The position numbers and the translations under genes are program-made. DNA of 64,000 nucleotides from Palaemon carinicauda (lineage: Eukaryota > Arthropoda > Malacostraca > Decapoda > Palaemonidae). The stretch covers positions 87,432,497 through 87,496,496 of the forward strand of contig NC_090750.1 of NCBI RefSeq assembly GCF_036898095.1, in the 5' to 3' direction. The notes under the pieces were generated by a model. The model was not told the DNA's origin. It ran no database searches and saw only the letters and a list, made by a program, of their open reading frames with translations. Within the stretch, counting starts at the first letter, position 1. Each line of letters opens with the position of its first letter. Of the stretch, positions 55,541 to 64,000 are shown piece by piece.

Positions 55541-55800
55541 AAGCCACCGGTCTTTTTATAGTTTATTTATGACATATTTGTTTTTGATGTTAATAGTTTA
55601 TATATGACATGTCTGTTTTGACGTTGTTACTTATTTTAGAATGATTTATTGTTAATTTGTTCTCTTCATTTATTTATTTCCTTATTTCCTTTCCTCACTG
55701 GGCTATTTTTCCCTGTTGGAGCCCCTGGGCTTATAGCATCTTGCTTTTCCAACTAGGGTTGTAGCTTGGATAGTAATAATAATAATAATAATAATATTGA
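55541..55800 (+). mobile_element. LINE 3' tail
   Basis: Contains tttcctttcctcactgggct, atttttccctgttggagccc, agcatcttgcttttccaact and tagggttgtagcttgg, ending in (TAA)n at 55770-55795. The part before it resembles the sequence after the LINE at 5850, linking this tail to that family. 5'-truncated. Confidence 0.7.
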
Positions 55801-56041
55801 AATTTACTCTTAGATCCTTATTGGATACGAGGTGCAGATCGAATAAGAATTTAGGTCTGTATTGGGATAAGTGAAATGTCCTTGTAGCATCACATCTTGG
55901 CTCATTTAAATGAATATTAAAATTAGAAATTACTCTTAAACTTGTGTTTTCATTTATAAAAGCTTTTGTGTTCAGGTTAAGGAAATTAAATCCCACTACG
56001 GTGAGGATATACAGTTGTTTTGACGGAGATAATGACATTCA

Positions 56042-56043
<2 letters not shown>

Positions 56044-56101
<58 letters not shown>
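56044..56101. repeat. (TC)n microsatellite
   Basis: About 58 bases, directly before a second LINE tail. Confidence 0.94.
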
Positions 56102-56104
<3 letters not shown>

Positions 56105-56105
<1 letters not shown>

Positions 56106-56342
56106 ATAAGTGTTTTGCTGACATAAGTCTTTTCATAGTTATATATGAATTGTACTGTTTTAATGTTGTTAATGTTTTTTAAAATATTTTATTTTATTTT
56201 TCATTACTGCTAATATCGTTATTTAATTTCCTTGTTTCCTTTCCTCACTGGGCTATTTTTCCCTGTCGGAGCCCTTGGGCTTATAGCATCTTGCTTTTCC
56301 AACTAGGGTTGTAGCTTGGCTAGTAAAAATAATAATAAGAAT
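56105..56342 (+). mobile_element. LINE 3' tail, second copy
   Basis: Closely similar to 55541-55800 and ending in aataataagaa. The upstream part (ctgacataagtcttttcata) matches 5838-5860 after the LINE coding remnant at 5.6-5.8 kb. Confidence 0.7.
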
Positions 56343-56744
56343 AGTGAAGCATACTCTTACCAAAGCAAGAATTCAGTGTTCAGGTGTTATACTTATGTAA
56401 CTACATTTTTGTGGCGTTTGAGAAACATGGCGGCCACCTTCGATGGTATATGGAACTATATAAATTGTTTGAAAATAGGTTATGTAAATTCGTGTTAATC
56501 TTGGGTTAAAAGGTACAGTCCCGTACTTGGGAATGATTGAGAAAAAGTTGCAAAATAACCTTCTCACACCATCAAAAATAATAAAGGATATCGAGGCCTA
56601 ATGACCAGCGCATAGTGACGTTTATGTACCCTCTCATAGCTTTATGATGATACTTTCGTTCAACTTGCTTATATAACGAATTGTGATTTTGAGAGGCTGT
56701 CCCTAGCTTGGGTGACGACAACTTCAAATATAGTCATTACGCGC
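56343..56744. other. No recognised features
   Basis: AT-rich sequence without open frames or repeats that I recognise. Confidence 0.3.
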
Positions 56745-57000
56745 AAACTATACACCGTCAAAATACACCGTAATTTTAATCGGAAATTCTCCGTAAAAAT
56801 ATACTTTTCTCAGCCGTATTTCAGTAAAATACAGGCGACCGTAATTTTACCCTACTTTGTTATTATCTCTTACGGGTTGGTGACTGTAATATCACTCCTT
56901 TACGTCAATATATCCGTTTTTTAAAACGGTAAATGCCTGGCAACATTTATTCCAGGACTTTTACCGTTTTATTAATGCAAATTTTTAACAGTGTAGTTTT
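56745..57000 (+). repeat. Palindromic ACCGTAAA-type repeat, single copy
   Basis: The order is ggaaattctccgtaaaaata, gggttggtgactgtaatatc, ccgttttttaaaacgg and ggcaacatttattccaggac. It has the head and body parts in the same order as at 54551-55090, and may be the closest to a complete single unit. Confidence 0.65.
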
Positions 57001-57094
57001 CATATGCCATACGGGAAAGATGCTCTTTAGCTGTTTTATCGGCGTACTTGTCTTTTTAGTTCATTTTGCGAATTGCAAGAGCCCATGCATGGCC

Positions 57095-57350
57095 AGCATG
57101 TCCAGGCAATCTATAACAAGTCACAGCAACATGGCCAGGCAATCTACAATGTCACAGCAACATGGCCAGGCAATCTACAATAAGTCACAGCAACATGGCC
57201 AGGCAATCTACAATGTCACAGCAACATGGCCAGGCAATCTACAATAAGTCACAGCAACATGGCCAGGCAATCTACAATGTCATAGCAACATGGCCAGGGA
57301 ATCTGCAATAAGTCACAGCAACATGGCCATGCCATCTACAACAATAAGTC
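57095..57350 (+). repeat. Alternating 31/33-bp minisatellite
   Basis: Seven units of aatctacaat(aa)gtcacag followed by caacatggccaggc. Units with and without the extra aa alternate strictly along the array, so the real repeat is about 64 bp. The outer units are more diverged. Confidence 0.85.
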
Positions 57351-57439
57351 TGTGAATTGAAAGTTATCTTTATCCATCAATTTTTCTTTCTTTTTCATAT
57401 TATTTTATTAAACACTTGGTAACAGTAGAGCTTTAATTT

Positions 57440-57560
57440 TGGTATCGATATTGCCCATTATTATTATTATTATTATTATTATTACTTGCTAAGCTATATC
57501 CCTACTTGGAAAAGCAAGATCCTATAAGCCTAGGGGCTCCAACAGGGAAAATAGCAGTTT
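57440..57560 (-). mobile_element. LINE 3' tail, minus strand
   Basis: Starts with (ATT)n at 57458-57482 and continues with tgctaagctatatccctact and gcaagatcctataagcctag, the reverse complement of the tail at 55.7 kb. Confidence 0.68.
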
Positions 57561-57701
57561 TTGTGGCACTGCTTTCTGAGTAATGGGAAGTTCGCTGTCA
57601 TGTTGGATCAGATGTAATACATAATCTTGGAATACTGATTTTATCGTACGTTTGAAAATGGCCTTAATGTTAGGTATGATTTTCATCCGTGTGACTACCC
57701 C

Positions 57702-57702
<1 letters not shown>

Positions 57703-57782
<80 letters not shown>
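57703..57782. repeat. (TC)n microsatellite
   Basis: About 78 bases, uninterrupted. Confidence 0.95.
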
Positions 57783-57785
<3 letters not shown>

Positions 57786-57852
57786 GACATAAACCAGGTC
57801 CAGTCAAGTTTAATTTTTCTTTTTTGGACTTTTTGATATTTTATTTTCAGCA

Positions 57853-57937
57853 TCACACACACACACACACACATACACACACACATACACACATACACAC
57901 ACACATACACACACACATACACATACACACACACACA

Positions 57938-57988
<51 letters not shown>
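57853..57988. repeat. (CA)n-(CACATA)n-(TA)n compound microsatellite
   Basis: CA with interspersed TACA to 57940, then about 48 bases of TA. Confidence 0.94.
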
Positions 57989-57991
<3 letters not shown>

Positions 57992-57994
57992 TCT

Positions 57995-59700
57995 ACTAAA
58001 AATCATCCAGTGGAGCTGGAGATATGGGATGATCTATCCTGTTGGTTGAATGATGAAAACCTCACCACGGGAGTAGCCATTCAACTCCCCCAGCCCAGAG
58101 ATACATTCAGTGGGAGGGATGCACACCAGAGGGACCAAGTAGTTTCAGGGGTTTGTCCTAGAGGGATGCTTCTGTATATCAATCTGTTGAAGATTTTAGC
58201 AGCATTCCTAGCACTGCAAGCTTTTCAGTAGTTTAATAGGACACTCAGTAGTGTAGATGAGTGAAAACACTACTGTCGTAGCATACATCAACAAGCAAGG
58301 TGGAACTGTAAGACAGCTTGTGGTTTGACAAGGCAAGTACATATCTGAGGAGTGAACAGAATTTTAGAGCTGTCAGTGAGGTTCAATACAGGTAAGAAGA
58401 TTGTATTAGGAGACACTCAATTGACAGAGGCAGCTTGTAGATTCGAAGTGGTCCCTTCAACCTTGTGCAGCTGAAAGGTTTCTTGCTCTCTGGGGATCAC
58501 CGTCAGTTGACTTTTTTGCCACATGGGTAAACAGGCAACTCCTAATATTCTCTTTCCGCGTTAGATTCAATTTGCCAGACAATCAACCGAGTTATGCTAG
58601 GTCTCACGATGACCCTGTGGCTCCCAGATGACCAAAAGACAAATGGGATCCCGATCTGTTAGCACGTATGGTCAAGCTCCCAAGATAACTAACCCTTAGA
58701 ACACTTCATCTGTCAGTCACACCTTCAGAGACACCTCCAATCCATAAAGTCTTTGCACTTCACGGGTGGCAATTTTACATCATCTCCTCTATGTGCTACA
58801 GTGCTAGGTTTTGCACAAGTGACTGCTCAGATGTCTAGGTACCTATGATGGGGCTCTTCAGCAGTCTTATCAAGGAAAGTGGACCATTATCTGCAATTGG
58901 TGTATTAGAAAGGGTACTTCTCCGATTGTAGCATCTTTGGTGCAGGTTGTGACTTTTTTGTCCCTCTCTTCACTAAGAGAAGGATTTCTCAGTCGTGGCT
59001 CGAAAGGCTGCTGCTCAGCCTTGAGCATAGTCTTCCAACTAAGGAACATAGACGTATGTTCCTCGTGACATTTGTCTATGCCCATGAGGAACTTCGAGCA
59101 ATTATACCTAGCTCATGGAGAGGGACGTTACTAATATTCTCACGTCTCGTATGTGACCCCCATTCAAGCGTATGAAATGAGACGAGTGTCAGACAAAGAT
59201 TGGACTCTTTAGATAGTCTTTTGGCTAACCATAGCTTCAGCTAAGTGAGTTGGTGAACTTTTGGCATCTTGTATGTCACTAATTTTGAAGGACTAAAGGT
59301 CTTCTTTAACTTTTTCCTGAGTTTGTCACCAGCTTACCATGAAATCTGGTTCACGTCCTTCATCACTTCTTCGGATTCATCTATTGGGAATCAGAATTTC
59401 TGACTTGAATATCCTGAAAAGGCTCCACTGTGCTATCATAAGAGGACTGTGGTCTTCAGTTAAAGTAATTTGCATATCTCTCCTCAACCACTCCGCTAGT
59501 CTCGAGCTTAAAGGTCAAAAGTGATTGTCTTGCCGACTGGCAAGTGGGCGGGGCTTATCCGCCACCTGCTGGTAGTTTTAACCAATATACAAAGTATTCT
59601 TTGGATATTGGCCGTTCCAACTCTGCTGAAGTTACACTCTTCTTAAATTCTGATTTGTATAATTAGGAAAAATACTAATTAGTTTAGATTTGTGATATTA
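57995..59700 (+). mobile_element. Decayed DIRS1-like copy F, 3' half (plus strand)
   Basis: Plus-strand remnants: RNase H region 58010-58330 (CWLNDENLTTGVAIQLPQP, NLLKILAAFLALQAFQ), methyltransferase-like SVDFFATWVNRQL near 58510, and the recombinase between about 58990 and 59260 (KGCCSALSIVFQL, SDKDWTL, a stop, IVFWLTIASAK, a stop, VGELLA). The catalytic Arg position reads TGA. A right terminus lies at about 59590-59690 (ccaactctgctgaag, gatttgtataattagg). The left boundary abuts the TA microsatellite. In sense with RPB8. Confidence 0.7.
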
Positions 59701-61430
59701 GGATTTGTAATAAATCACCATTGTTGCATAATGTCCCTTCATTATTACAAAGGTTTTTGCCTTTATTCATACATTTATCGTGTTGTCTAGTTGGCTTGAA
59801 TATCAGTCATTAGAAGCGTTGTAAGAGTCAAGCTCAACCCATTGGGCTGATATATTTCCTTTTAATAATACTTTTAATAATGATAATTAGATGCAAAGTA
59901 AGGGGATAGGATATCTAGTTAAACTGAGGATACTGTATGGATATTGGGGTATTGAGTTTCGTAAACATTTTGTTATATTTGGCTACTACTGTTAAGGTAG
60001 GTAAATGCTTATATGTACAGCTGGACACATGAATTCCTGGTACATCATGCTGTGAGGAAATGCATCCTGTCCCATTTGTACTGAGCAGAGAGTTCTTTGT
60101 GTAGCCCTGCCGACCACTGATGCAGTCTCTCCCTACACTATCTGTTTGGTTACTCGCCACACAGTAAGGGTGTGACAGGGTGCACTTCTTCAGATCGAGG
60201 TGTCAGAAATTCCTGTGTCCAAGTGTACCTAAGGGGAACATCAGGGAGCTCCTTCATTAATTTCAGAGGCTATGTATCTTGATAAGCCAACAAAATCAAC
60301 TTAGATTGAAAATTATCTGGTGCTGGTAAAGAATGAAGCTCGGATCTCATTAGAACATCTTTTATAAAAAGACTGTTTTGCATTTGATTACACTGCAGTA
60401 TGAAATTGTGTTGCAGTGCCAATACAATGTCGATTGTATTTTATGGATAATTTTTATATAAAGGAAGTGCTTTTAATCATGTTTCCATTATCTGAATGAC
60501 CTTGAAATGTTACCCACGATTAGAATATTTTGCTTGTTGTCTTAAGAAACGGTAGTAAACCACTACATTTTAATTATACAAAATGTTCGATGCAGAGTAA
60601 AATGTTTCCCCTTACAACTCCTAGGGCTCTATTTTCTTGTTGATATCGAAGTAAAGGTTATAAGCTTTTACTTAAATACATTGTTGCATTTGTGAAAGAC
60701 GTCGAGGAACCTTGCCAGCAGATTACATAACACGATTTTTGTCTTGATATTTGCATTTTGTCTTGAATAAAGATGATATTGATATTGATAATTTTGTTTT
60801 AAGGATTACCAGATTTCACTTAACCACCAACTTATATACTGAAATTGATTTTATTTCGTAGCTCTGTCATTCATCAATACTTAAAATATCATCCCTATCA
60901 TAAATTACATTGATTTGCAAGATTGAAAAGCACAAAGAATTGCGAATTCCTCAGTTTCTCTGCAATTGCAGTTATTAATTCATGTTTATAATTCATAGCC
61001 ATACAAGAAAACAAAATGGCTATTAATTGAAGTGTCCCCACTCGCATGGCAGACAAAACATGTTAGTCCCCCTTTAAACTCACCATAAAAGTACTCCGTT
61101 TTCTTTGGTCACTTTTCACTGGACTTCGTTCTCCTTTACAGTACTATGATCTTTCTATCTATTTATTATTCGGATATAACTAATTATTGCCTAGAATATT
61201 TGAACAGGCTTGGTACTTATTGGAGCAAGTAACTGAAATAGAGAACAATGTAAATTATTATGTAAGACCGACGCCATTGGTCCATCACATGCTCAAACAT
61301 CCGAGTTGTAATTCACGTGGGACGGAGTGTGTCCTTGATTACGTAACCGCAGGTAATATCCCCGAGTCGAAAAGCCCAGTCTCGTTTTAATACAGGTGCC
61401 ATTTTATGATTATATTTTGTCCTGATTTTC
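59701..61430. other. No recognised gene
   Basis: About 1.7 kb of AT-rich sequence without a coding signal. I searched it for the next RPB8 exon and found none. Confidence 0.35.
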
Positions 61431-61725
61431 GATGTGATGTTAGTTGCGTTGTATTGTTTATTTACTTTTCGTCTATTACGTTTCATACTTTCGTATTAGG
61501 CCTACGTTTCATGCGATGTTAGTTGCATTCTATCGGTTATCTACTTTTCGTCTATTACTTTCTTAGTAGGCCTACGTTTCATGCGATGTTACTTGCATTC
61601 AATTGTTCATCTACTTTCCGTCTATTACTTTCGTATTAGGCCTACGTTTCATGCGATGTTAGTTGCATTCAATTGTTTATTTACTTTTCGGCTATTACTT
61701 TCGTATTAGGCCTACGTTGCATATT
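61431..61725 (+). repeat. 70-bp tandem repeat, about four units
   Basis: Units contain gcgatgttagttgcattcaa, ctacttttcgtctattactt and cgtattaggcctacgtttca. The phrase aggcctacg recurs at about 61499, 61569, 61639 and 61708, giving a period near 70. Confidence 0.88.
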
Positions 61726-61942
61726 GAACTGGCACCAAATCACCGCAAAGGATTGGAAAAAAAAAATAAAATTTTGTGCTTGTAAAGATGGCGTTGTTAG
61801 TTTTTTTTTTTTTTTAATAACTATATGTACTTCAGTTTTAAAGAGTTTGAGACCAAGTTTTGATAGGCTGGTTGGAATTATGGTGATATGCTCTTAAAAA
61901 TATTTTTTTTATTAGGAATTATACAATTACAATTCTTACAAT

Positions 61943-61947
<5 letters not shown>

Positions 61948-62020
<73 letters not shown>
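61948..62020. repeat. (AT)n microsatellite
   Basis: About 70 bases of AT. Confidence 0.94.
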
Positions 62021-62022
<2 letters not shown>

Positions 62023-62373
62023 CATGAGTAATTTTTTTTACTTAACATATACTGTATCACAATTGCAACTTGTACTATTCATCTAAATATGTTAAAAAAA
62101 AAAAGAACATATCGTTGCTGTTTTTGTTCCTGATTTTGTCTTATTGACGTCCACGATTTTGTGGCATTTACAAAAATAAGATTTTAATGTAACGGATATT
62201 AGATAATGATATATTACTATATATTAGTACTGTTGCATCAGTCTCTATTTCATACTTATGAATTATTATACTGGTGTTAATGTTTACGGTTTCGGTACTG
62301 ATATTTCTTTGTCTTTATCATGGTAGTCTTCTTTATGATTATTTTTTTTAATTTTTTTTTTTGCATTCATTAT
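62021..62373. other. No recognised features
   Basis: AT-rich with homopolymer A and T runs. Confidence 0.3.
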
Positions 62374-62745
62374 TACCTCCGTCAACGAAATTGGGAGGAG
62401 GTTATGTTTTTACCCCTCTTTGTCTAATTTTCCGTTTGTTTGTTTGTTTGTGAACAACTTTGTGGCCACAATTTTACTCATAGAGTAGTGAAAGTTTCAG
62501 GGATTAATTGTTATGTTGAGACGTGTAAGTGATTCAATTTTGAAAGTCCCAGGTCAAAGGTCAAGGTCAAGTTCAAGGTCGAGCAAAAGGTCGAGCGAAC
62601 CAACCCTAACCCTAACCGTAAGTTCGCACATGGTTGTCACAGACTTCAAATACGCCTACGGTCAAATTGACTCTGTTAAAGGCAAGCGGGTTCCGAGAAA
62701 TAAGCTGCCATGGCGGAGGTCTGCACTCAGAGTGCTTTTCTAACA
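62374..62745 (+). repeat. Dispersed 'cctccgtc..gggaggaggtta' repeat
   Basis: Starts tacctccgtcaacg and ggaggaggttatgttttta, has ggtcaaaggtcaaggtcaag and ends with acagacttcaaatacgccta and aataagctgccatggcgga. The first part is of the same class as 52861-53160. The second part I recognise from other marine invertebrates. A short (CCCTAA)-like run lies at 62604-62618. Confidence 0.5.
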
Positions 62746-63055
62746 ATTGTTGTAAAACAAAGTTAATGTTTTCAGATTAAGCACTAATATTGTTTCCCGT
62801 TTCAGTATTGACATCTCTTTGTCTTTATCAAGGCAGTGTTTCTTATTTTGTAATATTCTTTTTGCTTTCATTATCTTCGTTGTAAAACTTGCAAAATCAA
62901 GTTATTTGCTGAGCAGGCAATTTGGTAATTGCTTTAATCTTCATGAAAACGTTTCAAGTTCTTTTAATGTCGCAACGTGATTACCATAATCTAATATAGT
63001 TTTTTTATGTGACCCTCATATTAACGCTTGCTTAAGTAATGCAAACTTGTGATTT

Positions 63056-63057
<2 letters not shown>
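62746..63057. other. No recognised features
   Basis: AT-rich sequence. Confidence 0.3.

Positions 63058-63117
<60 letters not shown>
63058..63117. repeat. (TC)n microsatellite
   Basis: About 58 bases with one CC interruption. Confidence 0.94.
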
Positions 63118-63434
63118 TAGAATTTATGTAATTGTCTGTATGGTAGACATTACGTAAGTCAAATTGTCGGTCTTCAAAGTATTACGTAATAGTTAAGGGT
63201 TCATGCTTTCAATGCTTCTCTCCATTCCTCCTCTCCTCTCCCTACTCCTCTCTCTCTCTCCCCCCCCCCTCTTTCCTCACTTCGCTCCTCACCCCTTACT
63301 CTCTTTTTCCCCCGAGGTATGTCTCCACATCCCTTGGGGGTCCGCACCCCTTAATCAATACATTCTCTCTGTCTAACTTCTTTCCTCCTCACTCTAACCC
63401 CTTTCCCATCCCCAAACGAGTTCGACCCCTCCAC

Positions 63435-63435
<1 letters not shown>
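63118..63435. other. C/T-rich sequence
   Basis: Pyrimidine-rich low-complexity DNA, especially 63220-63320 and 63360-63430. No coding signal. Confidence 0.45.
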
Positions 63436-63518
<83 letters not shown>

Positions 63519-63596
63519 GGTTATTGCAGATAATCCAGGGTCAACCGAGGTCAGGAAGTGTAGCTGTATTCCAGTGTTGGTTTTATTTCTTAATTG

Positions 63597-63679
<83 letters not shown>

Positions 63680-63764
63680 ACTCGGGGGTTATTGCAGATA
63701 ATCCAGGGGTCAACCGAGGTCAGGAAGTGTATGCTGTATTCCAGTGTTGGTTTTACTTCTTAAT

Positions 63765-63859
<95 letters not shown>

Positions 63860-63936
63860 GGGGTTATGCAGATAAACCAGGGTCAACCGAGGTCAGGATG
63901 TGTAGCTGTATTCCAGTGTTGGTTTGACTTCTTAAT

Positions 63937-64000
<64 letters not shown>
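63436..64000 (+). repeat. Tandem array of ~80-bp units separated by (TC)n (runs off the edge)
   Basis: Three copies of a unit (ggggttattgcagataatcc, gtcaaccgaggtcaggaagt, tgtattccagtgttggtttt) start at about 63517, 63684 and 63857. Each is followed by 55-90 bases of TC. The period is about 170 bp, and the array continues to the end of the window in a TC tract. Confidence 0.9.

Noticed and set aside
57095..57350. Array with unit near 32 bp resembling a CRISPR array
   Set aside because: The whole unit repeats, with no variable spacers and no cas genes, in animal DNA. It is a minisatellite.
63524..63927. Leu-Ser-rich frames in TC repeats (also 53082-53836, 28324-28698)
   Set aside because: These are translations of TC/GA microsatellites, not proteins.

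Overview
This is animal genomic DNA. The repeats point to a decapod crustacean, probably a shrimp: several DIRS1-like tyrosine-recombinase retrotransposons, a tRNA-derived SINE, non-LTR elements with a common 3' tail, very long (AT)n and (TC)n microsatellites and a short CCTAA run. The species cannot be fixed from the sequence. There is no prokaryotic content and no CRISPR array.

Two host genes were found by reading exons. On the minus strand, four exons at 36975-37095, 33188-33428, 29668-29863 and 3641-3810 join in phase. They encode the first 238 residues of a UBASH3 (Sts / TULA-type) protein: a UBA domain followed by a 2H-phosphoesterase-like domain with both HxT motifs. The SH3 and histidine-phosphatase parts must lie beyond the left edge. 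On the plus strand, 45772-45844 is the first coding exon of RPB8 (POLR2H), a shared subunit of RNA polymerases I, II and III. The rest of RPB8 was not found and probably lies beyond the right edge. The two genes are divergent (head to head).

The introns are filled with DIRS1-like elements. Copy A (7411-13980) and copy B (16215-24529) are full length. Each has inverted terminal repeats, a gag region, an RT-RNase H-methyltransferase-like frame, a tyrosine recombinase (YR) frame overlapping the RT frame, and an internal complementary region (ICR) that reproduces the joined ends of the element. Both carry a few disabling mutations. Copy 0 (1-1445) runs off the left edge with an open gag frame. 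Decayed copies lie near 2.0-2.7, 24.5-25.9, 30.2-33.1, 33.7-37.0, 38.0-39.3, 48.9-51.7 and 58.0-59.7 kb. Coding copies in and upstream of UBASH3 are on the minus strand, and those on the RPB8 side are on the plus strand, so all are in the sense direction of the neighbouring gene.

The rest is non-LTR retrotransposon relics (4.6-6.0, 26.0-27.4, 39.3-39.5, 51.7-52.2 kb), LINE 3' tails, one tRNA-derived SINE, palindromic ACCGTAAA-type repeats, several minisatellites, many microsatellites and AT-rich DNA in which I see nothing further. The least ordinary features are a 16-bp minisatellite inside copy B gag that encodes the same 16-residue peptide in every frame, long RT/YR overlapping frames kept open in two divergent elements, ICRs that define the element ends, and the uniform sense orientation of the DIRS copies.
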